From CBDANW01 sp965197825 (GTDB lineage Bacteria > Acidobacteriota > Vicinamibacteria > Marinacidobacterales > DATDRI01), in NCBI GenBank assembly GCA_965197825.1, contig CBDANW010000002.1, positions 2,294,001 through 2,358,000 on the forward strand: a DNA stretch of 64,000 nt, in the 5' to 3' direction. The position numbers and the translations under genes are program-made. Shown piece by piece: positions 26,053-35,509 of this stretch (position 1 is the first letter of the stretch; the number at the start of each line of letters is the position of its first letter). The notes beneath the pieces were generated by a model. That model searched no databases and was not told the origin of the DNA. It saw only the letters and a list, made by a program, of their open reading frames with translations.

Positions 26053-26081
26053 TTGACAGCAACCCCCTGACATGATAGGCT
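26053..26081 (+). promoter_or_regulatory. Putative extended -10 promoter for the response regulator
   Basis: A perfect TTGACA (26053-26058), 17 bp, then TAGGCT (26076-26081) preceded by TGA. It lies about 80 bp upstream of the response regulator start. Confidence 0.55.
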
Positions 26082-26162
26082 TTGAAGAATTTCGACTGGG
26101 CGATTGCCTTAATCAACTAAAACTGGCTCCGTAAAAGCGTCGAGGGGCCGCAAGGAGAAGCG

Positions 26163-27776
26163 ATGGGGCAGAAGATCCTTCTCGCCGACGACAGCATTAC
26201 CATTCAGAAGGTCATCGAGCTGACCTTCACGGACGAAGACTTCGAGCTCCACACCGTCGGGAATGGGCAGAAGGCAATCGAGGAGATCCGGACCGTCAAA
26301 CCCGATATCGTGCTGTGCGACATCATCATGCCGGAGAAGAGCGGCTATGAAGTTTGCGAGCACATCAAGACCAGCGAAGATCTGAAGCACATTCCGGTAC
26401 TGCTGCTGACGGGTGCCTTCGAGCCGTTCGATCAAGAACGCGCGAGGAACGCCGGTTGCGACGGTTTCCTGGCAAAGCCCTTCGAGCCCCAGACTCTCAT
26501 CTCCAAGGTCAAGGAGCTCCTCGAATCGACCGCGGGCGCCGGAGCATCAAGTCCAGCCACCAGTCCACCAAGCCCACCAAGCCCAGCGAGCACTGTAGGA
26601 ACCGAGACCAGCGCCGCCGTGCCACCGCCGCAAGCTCCTCCCGCGGATCCCGCTGAAGAAACGGGCGAGGCAACCGTCGTGATGTCCCCGGGGATGGTGC
26701 CCCCGACACCCACGCTGCCCCCGACCCCCGCTCCCGTCGGCCCTAACGCCACCGCGTCTCAAGAGGGAGCCGGATTTCAAGAGAATCTTGCGGTCGAGGC
26801 AGGGGAAAGAGAGCTTTCCGTCGACTCGGATGATCGGACGATGTTCCTCGGGCAGCCGGAGGAACGGTCGGGCGGCAAGACCGATGACATTTGGGGCGAG
26901 GTTCAGGGAGGTTCGAATGCTCCGTCGCCGCCGGCACCCCCTTCGCATCCAACACCAGCGCCACCACCGGCACCGCCGGAGCCTCAGATGGACGAAGGGC
27001 AGACCGTCATGATGTCCTCACCTATCGTTCCCGAGCCCAGCGAGCCTGCACAGCTGGTCGCGCCTGACACTATCGCTCCGGGGGAAAGGAAGGACGTCAA
27101 GGGTCCGGAGGATGTTCCGGGTGGCTTCACGGAGCTTCCCTCCAGTCCGGCCGATGCTCCAGGAATCGCGAGTAGCAGCGCTGGCAGTGATGACGCGTGG
27201 GTTATCCCTGGTCCCGATCAAACTGCCGAATCGGCGGAGCCCGAGCTCACGCCTTTGGGGGACTTCGGCGGCTTCGATGATTTCAGCGCAGATTCCCGGA
27301 AGCCAGCTGAGCCCGCCAAGCCTGCTGAGCCCGGCCTGCCAACGCAGCAGTCCGAGCCGGCCCTTCCGGTGAGCCCGGTCCTAGAGTCAGCGAAGGACGC
27401 CGACACGACGGCCCAGCCTTGGGGCGAGCCCGCGTCGCCACCACCCGCACCTCCGGCCGCGGAGCCTAGTTCTTCGCCCGCTGCTTCCGATGAGCCTTTC
27501 GCCGAGCTCTCGCCCAGTGAGCCTCCGGCGACGAGTGAACCGGCCTCTCCGGCCCCTCCGGTAGTATTCGGGGAAGCCCCGGCAGAGCCGGCAAGCGCTG
27601 TTGCAACTCCGGCCGATGCGGATATGGACGCCTTGGCAGATCGAGTAGCGAAGAAGGTGCTGTCGCAGCTCTCCGAGAAGATCATTCAGGAAATCGCTTG
27701 GGAGGTAGTGCCTGACTTAGCGGAAACTCTGATCCAGAAAGAGATCGAGGAGATCAAAGCCAAGATCCCCAAGTGA
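26163..27776 (+). CDS. Response regulator with long Pro/Ala-rich linker and conserved C-terminal helix
   Basis: A 537-residue protein with an N-terminal CheY-like receiver (KILLADDSITIQKVIELTF, phospho-acceptor aspartate in PDIVLCDIIMP, switch LLLTGAFEPF, and GFLAKPFEP), residues 1-122. The middle 350 residues are low-complexity Pro/Ala/Ser-rich with short recurring phrases such as EGQTVMMSSP and EATVVMSPGM. The last ~60 residues (DRVAKKVLSQLSEKII, then EIAWEVVPDLAETLI) form a conserved amphipathic helix region known from acidobacterial and myxobacterial regulators. There is no DNA-binding domain, so output is likely by protein contact. Intrinsically disordered linkers of this type evolve by repeat slippage. 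Confidence 0.8.
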   Translation: MGQKILLADDSITIQKVIELTFTDEDFELHTVGNGQKAIEEIRTVKPDIVLCDIIMPEKSGYEVCEHIKTSEDLKHIPVLLLTGAFEPFDQERARNAGCDGFLAKPFEPQTLISKVKELLESTAGAGASSPATSPPSPPSPASTVGTETSAAVPPPQAPPADPAEETGEATVVMSPGMVPPTPTLPPTPAPVGPNATASQEGAGFQENLAVEAGERELSVDSDDRTMFLGQPEERSGGKTDDIWGEVQGGSNAPSPPAPPSHPTPAPPPAPPEPQMDEGQTVMMSSPIVPEPSEPAQLVAPDTIAPGERKDVKGPEDVPGGFTELPSSPADAPGIASSSAGSDDAWVIPGPDQTAESAEPELTPLGDFGGFDDFSADSRKPAEPAKPAEPGLPTQQSEPALPVSPVLESAKDADTTAQPWGEPASPPPAPPAAEPSSSPAASDEPFAELSPSEPPATSEPASPAPPVVFGEAPAEPASAVATPADADMDALADRVAKKVLSQLSEKIIQEIAWEVVPDLAETLIQKEIEEIKAKIPK

Positions 27777-27837
27777 TACCGTTTCCCATCTAGCCGGGTG
27801 TTGACAAGCACATCCCCACGCAGCTAAGTCACCGCTC

Positions 27838-28783
27838 ATGCCCAAGGGGCTTGCCCTACCCGAGCCCGCCGAGCTAGAGCCCCGCTGGACCAAGTTCTGG
27901 CTGGAGCGAGGTTTCTTCAAGGCTGACCAGGCCTCGTCGGCAGATCGTTTTTCCATGGTGTTGCCGCCTCCTAACGTGACCGGCGCCCTGCATATGGGTC
28001 ACGCATTCGGTGCCACGTTGCAGGACGTCATCGTTCGTCGGAAGCGGATGCAAGGCCTCGATACGCTCTGGCTTCCAGGGATCGATCACGCCGGGATCGC
28101 CACGCAGAACGTCGTCGGGAAAGAGCGATACCACGGTTCAGTTGGTGGTGCGCAGTGTCTTCGATCGAGGGGTGCGCCTGCTCCATCCCTTCATGCCGTT
28201 CATCACCGAGGAAATCTGGCAGTCGCTGCCTCATGAGCCTCGTGAAGAAGCCTCGATAACCGTAGCCCCCTTCCCGGAGCGAGTACCGCAGTGGGAGGAT
28301 GCCCGCGCGGAGGCGGAGATGTCCTCCTTGAGGAGTGTGGTGGACGTGGTGCGCCGTGTCCGTTCTGAATACAATGTCGACGCTGCTCGCCGCGTTCAGG
28401 TAACGCTAAGGAGCCAGGATGGCGACACCTTGAGCTTGTTGAGTCATCATCAGGATCTCGTCACGGCTCTTGGGCGGATCGGCGAGCTGACCATCGGGCG
28501 TGACTTGCCTGGGAGCCCGGGCACGGTCTGGGAAACGGCCGGCCGAGTGGAAGTCGGTCTGGCATTAGCCGAAGATTTCGATAGAGATGCCGAGATCGGC
28601 CGGCTCTCTCGCAACATCGGTAAGATGGAGAGAGAGCTCGAGGCGCTTGCCAAGAAGCTATCGAACACCGACTTCACTTCGAAGGCGACTCCCGAAGTCG
28701 TGCGGGCGACCGAGCACAAGTACGCCGATCTACAGAAAAAGAAACAGAAGTTCGAAGAAGGCCTGCGAGCGCTTCGCCAATAG
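27838..28783 (+). pseudogene. valS: Valyl-tRNA synthetase, internally deleted
   Basis: The N-terminal part is authentic ValS: residues from 27838 include LEPRWTKFW, the HIGH-type ALHMGHAFGATLQD and TLWLPGIDHAGIATQNVVGK. After about residue 98 (near 28120) the sequence jumps, in another frame, to the ValS C-terminus: SVFDRGVRLLHPFMPFITEEIW, then the C-terminal coiled coil ending at 28783. A full ValS has about 880-900 residues; here about 315 codons remain, so roughly 580 residues, including the editing domain and the KMSKS loop, are missing and the join is out of frame. The product cannot function. As valS is normally essential, either another copy exists or the assembly lost a segment. Confidence 0.85.
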
Positions 28784-28801
28784 ATTCGACGCGTCGGACT
28801 C

Positions 28802-29617
28802 ATGGATTCTCGACCATATCCACTGGGGCGTTTGCTTCGCGGCCGCGGAAAGGTCCGCCGAATGGGGGAGTGCATCCTGACCTACCAGGAAGTGGGCTCC
28901 ACCAACGAGCTCGCTCTCGAGTGGGCTCGCCGAGGGGCGCCACACGGATGTCTCATCCTCGCCGAATCGCAGACCGCGGGGCGGGGGCGCTGGCGCCGGG
29001 AATGGAGCTCGGCTCGTGGTGGTTTGTACTACACGGCGATTCTCAAGCCTCCCGAGGATAAGATGCCGAGTGTGTCTCTCTTGCCCGTGGCGGCTTCGCT
29101 TGCGGCAGCCGAGGCCATTCGCGAAGTCGCTGGTGTCGACGCGAAGATCCGGTGGCCCAACGATCTCCTTGTCGATGAACGAAAAGTAGGCGGTATCCTT
29201 TGCGAGTCGAGCTTTTCCGGGGATCGACTGGAGTTTCTCGTGGCCGGCTTCGGCATCAACGTCAACCAGACACACGCGGACTTTCCGGAAGAGTTAGCGA
29301 CCGTGGCCACCTCGTTGCGCCTCGTTACTGGCGACACGCACGAGCCGTCGCTGGTTGCGGTCTGCCTCACGGAGCGACTCGAGCACTGGTGGGAAAGATT
29401 CATCGAGGATCCATCGAGTATCGTCCGTCGCTGGGACGAGCTGGCTTGCGGTCAGGGAGAAACCCGGGTGAAGGTGCGTCACAAAGAAGGCCACGAGTTC
29501 GAGGCCATGACATCCGGCATGGCGGAGGACGGCGGTCTCCGAGTGCGTCTCGCTGACGGGCGGGTTCAGACGCTTTACACGGAAGAGGTCGTCTTCTTCC
29601 GCACCACGGATCCCTAA
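28802..29617 (+). CDS. birA: Biotin--[acetyl-CoA-carboxylase] ligase
   Basis: BirA attaches biotin to carboxyl carrier proteins. The 271-residue chain lacks the N-terminal helix-turn-helix of regulatory BirA, so it is a ligase only. Motifs are EVGSTNELALEWARRGAPHG, the biotinyl-AMP loop AGRGRWRREW (usually GRGRxGRxW), IRWPNDLLVDERKVGGILCE and the C-terminal SH3-like domain. The first 20 residues align poorly, so the ATG at 28862 is a possible start. It follows the valS remnant by 18 bp. Confidence 0.92.
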   Translation: MDSRPYPLGRLLRGRGKVRRMGECILTYQEVGSTNELALEWARRGAPHGCLILAESQTAGRGRWRREWSSARGGLYYTAILKPPEDKMPSVSLLPVAASLAAAEAIREVAGVDAKIRWPNDLLVDERKVGGILCESSFSGDRLEFLVAGFGINVNQTHADFPEELATVATSLRLVTGDTHEPSLVAVCLTERLEHWWERFIEDPSSIVRRWDELACGQGETRVKVRHKEGHEFEAMTSGMAEDGGLRVRLADGRVQTLYTEEVVFFRTTDP

Positions 29618-29618
29618 G

Positions 29619-29677
29619 CAGTAGTGAACGGTAGTGACCGGTAGTGACGCCTGGCACGTGATGGATACGTGATGGAC
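29619..29677. repeat. Short tandem repeats (10 bp x3, then 11 bp x2)
   Basis: CAGTAGTGAA, CGGTAGTGAC, CGGTAGTGAC (29619-29648) are followed by ACGTGATGGAT and ACGTGATGGAC (29656-29677). The second array contains the start codon region of the hypothetical gene at 29672, so copy number could shift its start. This is another junction-located short-period array. Confidence 0.7.
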
Positions 29678-30382
29678 GACACGCGAGTGAACGACGAGAC
29701 CGAAGGTTACCATGCGGCGGTGGAGCGGCACTTCGTCGCTCTTCGCGGCAGCCCACTCTTCGTGAGCCCTCGCGAATGGCAGCTCATTCATCGGTGGCGG
29801 GAGGCTCAGATCCCGCTGCGCGTGGTGAAGCAAGGTTTGGATCAGGCCTTCGCGAACAGCAAGTCCCGTCGTCCGATTCGCCGCCTTTCCTACTGCCGCC
29901 AAACCGTCGAGGCCAGTTATCGTCGCTTCCGCGAAGCGGTCGCCGGTGTCGGAAAGGCCGGCCGGGAAAAGGAAAACCAGACAACCGATGGGGGAAGCGA
30001 TATCCGAGATTACCTGGAACGTCTCGCAAAAGAGCTGGCAGTGGTACGGGAGAAGGTGGACGACACTCGCTCCCCTATGCGTGAGGCGATCGACCGTACG
30101 GTAAAGCGCCTGAGCGCACTCAACGAAGAAGCGACGGAGCCCATCCGACTCGATGACTTGGAACGTGAGCTGGAAACATTGGAGGCAGCGCTCTTCGAGG
30201 CTGCGGAGGCGGCTCTAGAGCCTGAAGAGCGTGAGACGTGCCGGGATGCGGCCGAGCGATCGTTTCGCGACTATCAGGCGCGGATGCCCGCCGATGTTTT
30301 CGAATCGGCACTACGTAGCGCCTACTTGAAACGCGTGCGTTCCCGGTTCGACCTGCCGGCGCTCAGTCTTTTCTATCTCTAG
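29672..30382 (+). CDS. Conserved hypothetical, helical protein
   Basis: A 236-residue soluble protein that I do not recognise. It is highly charged and almost entirely helical, with an N-terminal segment (LFVSPREWQLIHRWREAQIPLRVVKQGL, positions about 26-53) resembling a short winged or globular domain, a basic stretch SKSRRPIRRLSYCR, and C-terminal helices (DLERELETLEAALFEAAEAALEPEE). No signal peptide or membrane segment is visible. It sits between birA and an RNA methyltransferase gene. A GTG at 29669 and the ATG at 29672 are both possible starts because of the 11-bp repeat. Confidence 0.6.
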   Translation: MDDTRVNDETEGYHAAVERHFVALRGSPLFVSPREWQLIHRWREAQIPLRVVKQGLDQAFANSKSRRPIRRLSYCRQTVEASYRRFREAVAGVGKAGREKENQTTDGGSDIRDYLERLAKELAVVREKVDDTRSPMREAIDRTVKRLSALNEEATEPIRLDDLERELETLEAALFEAAEAALEPEERETCRDAAERSFRDYQARMPADVFESALRSAYLKRVRSRFDLPALSLFYL

Positions 30383-30409
30383 CTTGGCTCTAGCTCGGAA
30401 AAAACTTCG

Positions 30410-31759
30410 ATGGGCTCCCGCTCGAAACCCACTGGATCGAAGGATCCGTTTCCGCTTCTCATCGACAAGATCGTCGCCGGGGGGTTGGGTTTTGGGCGGC
30501 ACCAGGGTCAGGTCGTGTTCGTGCCGCGTTCGTCGCCCGGAGATCGACTTCTCGTCGAGCCACTCGAGCGGCGACGTGACTTCCTGCGAGCGCAAACGGT
30601 CGAGATCCTCGAAGCATCTCCGTTGAGGCGCGAGCCTCCCTGTCCCTATTTCCAGAGTTGCGGAGGGTGCTCGCTGATGCACCTTCAGCCTGAGGCGCAG
30701 CGGGAGGCGAAGCGAGAGATCCTGCTCGAGAGCGTCCGGCGTGGTGGCGGCGGCCCTTTCACCGGAGACGTGGTCCTTCGATCCGGTCCAGAGCTCGGAT
30801 ACCGCGTGCGCGCACGTTTCCACGTGAAGTCGACACGACGTGGCCCGTGGATCGGGTTTTACGAGCCTGGTTCCCACCGTGTCGTGGATGTCGGCGAGTG
30901 CCTGCAGATTTCCGACGAGGCGAATCGCGTGCTTCGAGAGATCCGTAGCTTCCTGGCAGCAAGCCCCCGGCGTGTGTCCGAAATCGAGTCCTTCGAGCTG
31001 GTGGAGCCTGTGGCACCGCGCGACGCCGCGAAAGCTCGCGAAGGCGGGAGGGTGGTGGTTCATTTCATCGTCAAGAAAGGCAAGGGGCCGGCCAGAAGCG
31101 AGCTCGAAGAGCTGGTTCAGCGGACCAACCTGGGCGGCCTCGTCGTGAGCCGGACTGGGGTCGAGACGAGTGTGCGCGATACGCGCCGCGCCGGAGAGGT
31201 CCGGACGCTGCACCAGGTCGCGGGCTACGAATTGGGTGCGACGGTCCATGCTTTCTTCCAAGCCAACCGTTTCTTGCTGGAGGTCCTGGTTGACGAAGTA
31301 GTCACCGCGGAGCCGGAACGCGTGGGAAGTGCCGTCGATCTCTATTGCGGTGTGGGGCTCTTCAGCTTGCCGCTCGCACGGTCCGCAGATCGCGTCGTCG
31401 GCGTGGAAATCTCCGCGTCGGCGGTGGCCGATGCCCGGCTCAATGCTAAGCGGGTGAGGATCGAAAACGTCGACTTTCTCGAGGAACGGGCGGCAACCTA
31501 CGCCGCGCGGGAGGGTTTCGAATCGGTCGACCTGGTGTTGGCGGACCCACCGCGGCCGGGGTTGGAGCGAGCGGTGGTGGACGCGCTTTGTCGCCGACCC
31601 CCCAAGGAGCTCCGATATGTCTCCTGCGATCCGGCGTCCTTGGGACGAGACGTCGGTCGTTTGCGTGAGGGAGGGCTCGAGTTGGTTCGTCTGGTCCTGC
31701 TCGATTTCTTTCCGAATACCCATCACCTCGAATCCGTGGCTACCTTCCGTCTCCGTTAG
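30410..31759 (+). CDS. rlmD: 23S rRNA (uracil-5-)-methyltransferase, RlmD/TrmA family
   Basis: A SAM-dependent m5U RNA methyltransferase of 449 residues. It has an N-terminal TRAM-like OB domain, a [4Fe-4S] cysteine set (CPYFQSCGGCSLMH, about residues 77-90), and the methyltransferase domain with FFQAN, the SAM motif DLYCGVGLFSLPLA, DPPRPGLE and the catalytic cysteine in YVSCDPASLGRD. Its length and cluster fit RlmD (m5U1939) or RlmCD-type enzymes; TrmA lacks the cluster. The start at 30410 follows the preceding gene by 27 bp and is in frame with TRAM homology. Confidence 0.9.
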   Translation: MGSRSKPTGSKDPFPLLIDKIVAGGLGFGRHQGQVVFVPRSSPGDRLLVEPLERRRDFLRAQTVEILEASPLRREPPCPYFQSCGGCSLMHLQPEAQREAKREILLESVRRGGGGPFTGDVVLRSGPELGYRVRARFHVKSTRRGPWIGFYEPGSHRVVDVGECLQISDEANRVLREIRSFLAASPRRVSEIESFELVEPVAPRDAAKAREGGRVVVHFIVKKGKGPARSELEELVQRTNLGGLVVSRTGVETSVRDTRRAGEVRTLHQVAGYELGATVHAFFQANRFLLEVLVDEVVTAEPERVGSAVDLYCGVGLFSLPLARSADRVVGVEISASAVADARLNAKRVRIENVDFLEERAATYAAREGFESVDLVLADPPRPGLERAVVDALCRRPPKELRYVSCDPASLGRDVGRLREGGLELVRLVLLDFFPNTHHLESVATFRLR

Positions 31760-31917
31760 GCTTTTCCCGCCTTCGCCAAGGCTCCTGCGAGGCGGATCCC
31801 CTTTGAATGCGCTCGGGGTCACGAGTACGATCGCGTTTGGGTCGATACGCGCGGCAAGGAGATTAGCTCGATCGGCTGGGGCAACGAAACGAGAGGGGTC
31901 AGAAGGGTTAGGAATAA

Positions 31918-32193
31918 ATGAGCATGCGTCGCTTCGTTCTAGTGATGGCGATTCCGTTTCTCGTGCTTGCCGGGAACGCCGCCGCAGATGTGGTGGTGTT
32001 CGTCGACGGTACCCGGATGTCCGTTCAAAAGTACGAGGTAAAAGGGAACGTGGTTGTCATCACGACTCGAGACGGCAGGCTTCGCTCTGGGGATGTCCCG
32101 GCCGCTGTTGAATTTGGTCGGGTAGCGGCGGCACCTGTGAATACTCTTAGGCAGCAAACTCATCGCTGTCAAGAGATTTCTGTTTGCTTCTAA
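31918..32193 (+). CDS. Small secreted protein truncated by an IS256-family remnant
   Basis: A signal peptide (MRRFVLVMAIPFLVLAGNAAA) is followed by DVVVFVDGTRMSVQKYEVKGNVVVITTRDGRL, a two-strand motif common in small acidobacterial secreted proteins. After about residue 75 (near 32145) the reading runs into the transposase remnant on the opposite strand, so the last ~16 residues are not native. The original C-terminus is lost. Function is unknown. Confidence 0.5.
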   Translation: MSMRRFVLVMAIPFLVLAGNAAADVVVFVDGTRMSVQKYEVKGNVVVITTRDGRLRSGDVPAAVEFGRVAAAPVNTLRQQTHRCQEISVCF

Positions 32194-32989
32194 GCGCGTG
32201 AACGAGAGCGCCCATATGGCGATAGCCTTTGATACGCCGGAACTTTTTCTGCGCGGTGACGACGCCAAGAGCGGTCCATCGGCGAACCATGGAAGGACTC
32301 TACCAACGCTTGACGTTTCTCGATACTCTGCGAATGGTTCCGTTGAGATTCTCAATGGCGTTCGTCGTGGCAAGAGACTGGCGAAGTAAGGCGGGCAGCG
32401 CGAGCTTCACGACCGTGAGTGTCTCTTCCATCCCTTCACGAAGGCTTCCGGCAGCTTCGTCGTAGCCGTTTCGCTCGAGCCACGACACCAATGCCTGAAG
32501 TCGCTTGCGCGCCTTGTCGGCACTCTTGCACTTGTAGGCTTCCTTCATCGTCTGGAGCACGTAGGCGTGACGAGACTTGGGAAGGTACGAGCGAAGATTC
32601 CGGAGTTTATGGATCTGGCACCTTTGGATGACCGCGAGGTCCCCCAAAACGTCGACGAGTGCCTTGCGGATGCCTTTGCCTCCGTCCACTACGCAGAGAA
32701 TCGACTCATCGACGCGCAAGCCTCGCTCGAGAAGGTCCTGCAACATCGCGGTGCACACCCGAGAGTTCTCCGTCGAGCCCAGCCATATACCCAGGGGCAC
32801 CTTCGTTCCATCTATTGTGATACCGAGAGTTACGACGACGGTCTGTCCGGCCACCTCAAGGCCATCCAGCATCAGTGCCGCAAGCTCGAACTCCTCTAGC
32901 CGCCGAGACAGGTATTCCTCGAGCTTCTTAGTCGTCTGGCTCACGAGGTGACGGCTGGCGGCACTCTTACTCGTGCCACGAGACTTCAA
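32147..32989 (-). pseudogene. IS256-family transposase remnant with in-frame amber codon
   Basis: The C-terminal two thirds of a Mutator/IS256-type transposase. It contains the first catalytic aspartate (ALMLDGLEVAGQTVVV), the second (ILCVVDGGKGIRKALVD) and the third acid in NAIENLNGTIRRVSRNVKRW. A TAG at 32300-32302 follows KRW, and the same frame then continues SPSMVRRWTALGVVTAQ and KKFRRIKGYRHMGALV to a TAA at 32147, the normal family ending. The N-terminal ~150 residues are missing, replaced near 33000 by comEC sequence. It is therefore a dead element, different from the intact copy at 57485. No terminal repeats were found. Confidence 0.8.
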
Positions 32990-33003
32990 CTTGGCCGCGG
33001 GCT

Positions 33004-35383
33004 CCTGCCGCCGCCGTCACGGTGGCGTTCATCGGCGGGATCGTCGCGGGAAACACACTGCCTTCCGTCGCACCGCTTTTCTTTGCGGGATTCTTCTTCC
33101 TGGTTGCGGTCGTGGCTTGTCGGGGCGGAAGGAGACTCGGAGCGACGATGCTCCTCCTCGCCGGCTATTTCTCTCTGGGCGCGGTCTCTCGCCAGCTCGC
33201 CGGGCAAGCCGTCGAACGTCAGCCACTCCTGCAACTCTATCAATCTCTCGGTGAGGCTCGATTTCGGGAGCCTTGCTTGCTTACCGGTGTTGTTGCGAGA
33301 GGAGCCCGTGTCCACGTCCGAGACGATCCGGATACGCATGGGCGTGGAAACGTTGAGATTAGCAGGCGTGACTCGAGCCGCCGCCGGCAACGTGCGTGTC
33401 AACGTTAGGGGGGTGCGGGAGGTGCGGGGGGATCCCGAGTGGCGACGATCCTTGACCGAGCTCCAAGCCGGCGATCGGGTCTCCTTGTGGGCTACTCTGC
33501 GCCGGCCGCGTGGATATCAGAACCCAGGCCGCTTCGACGTGGAAGCCTATCTAGCTCGAAGGGGCGTCACGTTGTCCGGCACGGTGAAAAGCCCCCTTCT
33601 TGTCGAACGGCTGTCCTCGGCGAGCTGGTGGGCGCCCGCGAGAATGGGCTCGCGGGCTCGCGGTTTCGTGCGGCGTCGTATTCTGGAAGCCTTCCGCGAT
33701 AGGTCCGGAGAGCCCGGTGAGGAAGTCGCGGGAGTCGCGATAGCGCTTCTGATAGGGAATCGCTCTTTCATTCCACCTTGGGCGGAACGGCTCTATCAAG
33801 CGTCCGGAATCTTCCACGTCATCGTCATCAGCGGTGCCCACGTGGCCCTCCTTGCGGGTCTTATCTATGGGACGCTTCGGTGGTTCCGTCTCGATCGAAC
33901 GCCGGCATTGTTCGTTCTCATGTTCACGCTTCCCGTCTACGCCGCGCTTTGCGGCGGACGCCCCTCGGTAGTCCGCGCGGTGACGATGTGCGTCGTCGGG
34001 GCGCGGCTTCTGAGCCTGGACGCACCCGCGGTCAACGGCCTGGCCTGCTCGGCATTGCTGCTCCTTGCCTTTCGCCCGCTCGATCTCGACGACCCGGGGT
34101 TTCAGCTCTCCTTCGCCGCAACGGCCGCCATCCTTTTGCTGGCTGGACCGCTTGCCCGCGGGCTCACGGGTAGGCTTGGCTTCCCGGGCTACATGGCCCA
34201 TGCGCTCGCCATCTCTCTCGTCGCCCAGGCCGCGGTCATTCCGTTACTCGCCTGGCACTTTCAGCGCCTAACGCTTGGCGCGGTGGTGGCGAGTATCGTC
34301 GCGATGCCTCTCGCCGCGGTCTCTCTCGTAACGAGCGCGCTTCTCATCGCTTTCGAACCTGTCCCATGGCTGGGAGACGTCTTAACGTGGGTCGTCTGGC
34401 TGTTCGTGAGCGCGCTCACCGCGTGCTCACGGTTTGCGGTGGGTCTGCCCGGCGCCTCGATACGAGTGCCACAACCGGTTTGGCCATGGCTCGTCCTCTA
34501 CGTCACGCTGCTCATCGCAACGTCGATTTCCCGGGGAAGCATTCGCCGCGGCGCCGCAGTTCTCTTGTGCGTCGCGACGCTCTGGCTGCCGTTCCAACCG
34601 GCCCACACCGATCCCGATCTCCTGCGCCTAGTCGCTCTGGACGTGGGCCACGGGGACTGCCTCTTGCTGGAGCTTCCGGACGGCCGGCGGATCCTGGTGG
34701 ATGCCGGCGGTTCGTTCGACCGCTCGTTCGACGTGGGAGAAAGTGTTGTCGTGCCGGGTTTGCTTCACCGGGGTGTGCGGAGACTCCACGCGGTCGTTCT
34801 CACCCATGCGGACTTCGATCACCTGGGCGGTCTGAGGGCGGTCGTTTCTGACCTCGATGTCGGCGAAATTTGGGAAGGCCGTCCCGCTTGGCAGCTACCC
34901 GACTATCGCAACCTACGAAATACGGCGAAGCGTCACGGCGTGCCCGTCAGGCGTCTTCGGGCGGGGGAGGAGATGGAACTGGGTGACGTCTGAGTGGAGG
35001 TCCTGGCTGCCGGCATCTCGCGGCGCGATTCCCGCAATTCGAGGAACAACGATTCGCTCGTACTTCGAGTCTGCTACGGCCGCTCGTGCATGCTCTTGAC
35101 CGGCGACGCCGGACAGGCCCTCAAGCGCGAGTTGATTTGTTCGGGAAAGAGCTTGCGTGCCGACGTTTTAAAAGTGGCGCATCATGGCAGTCGAAGCTCC
35201 ACGAGTGCTGCCTTCCTCGAAGCGGTCGTCTCGACCGGCAGGGGCAATACTTACCTTCCGGCGGCTCAGGTGATGCATCGCTTGCGTGCGCTGGGTGTGA
35301 CGAGCTTGCGCACGGACCTGGATGGCGCGGTAAGCATCGGTCTGGATCGCCGGGGTGGCATCCAGATCGAGACGTTCAAGTAG
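33004..35383 (+). pseudogene. comEC: ComEC/Rec2 DNA-uptake channel, multiply broken
   Basis: ComEC forms the inner-membrane channel for transforming DNA. Pieces recognised in order: N-terminal helices (AVTVAFIGGIVAGNTLPSVAP) from about 33004; a frame change near 33290 into VSTSETIRIRMGVETL and the OB-like domain (LQAGDRVSLWATLRRPRGYQNPGRFD); the competence core (AIALLIGNRSFIP, HVIVISGAHVALLAGL, GGRPSVVRAVTM); and the metallo-beta-lactamase-like domain (VALDVGHGDCLLLELPDGRRILVDAGG, HADFDHLGGL). A TGA at 34991-34993 interrupts the frame, which then continues VEVLAAGISRRD to LKVAHHGSRSSTS and the end at 35383. The 5' end abuts an IS256 remnant. With truncation, a frameshift and a nonsense codon it is a real pseudogene. 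Confidence 0.85.
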
Positions 35384-35400
35384 GCGGGCAGTCGACTGTT

Positions 35401-35509
35401 GGCCGCCAAATTACGTGGTTGCTTTGATCCGGGCTAGCCAGGCGGGTCCGTGGTTCCGTGTTGGCCGCCAAATAACGTCGTTGCTACGACTGGGGCTCGT
35501 CAGGCGGCC
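35401..35509. repeat. Pair of dispersed palindrome-ended repeats between convergent comEC and mazG
   Basis: Units 35401-35445 and 35463-35509 both begin GGCCGCCAAAT and end in GGCTAGCCAGGCGG and GGCTCGTCAGGCGGCC; the second has perfect 7-bp terminal inverted repeats GGCCGCC/GGCGGCC. The mazG stop codon (35484-35486) lies inside the second unit, so the repeat supplies the last ~8 codons of MazG. The pair is related to those at 762-864 and 4694-4775. Confidence 0.7.

Noticed and set aside
27838..28783. A new short tRNA-synthetase-like protein
   Set aside because: Both halves are ordinary ValS joined out of frame; a new protein would need one frame.
34991..34993. Programmed readthrough at the comEC TGA
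   Set aside because: The same gene is truncated at its 5' end by an IS remnant and has a frameshift, so it is more simply a pseudogene.
35401..35509. CRISPR or integron attC sites
   Set aside because: Only two units per locus, no cas or integrase gene, and the ends do not match attC core sites.
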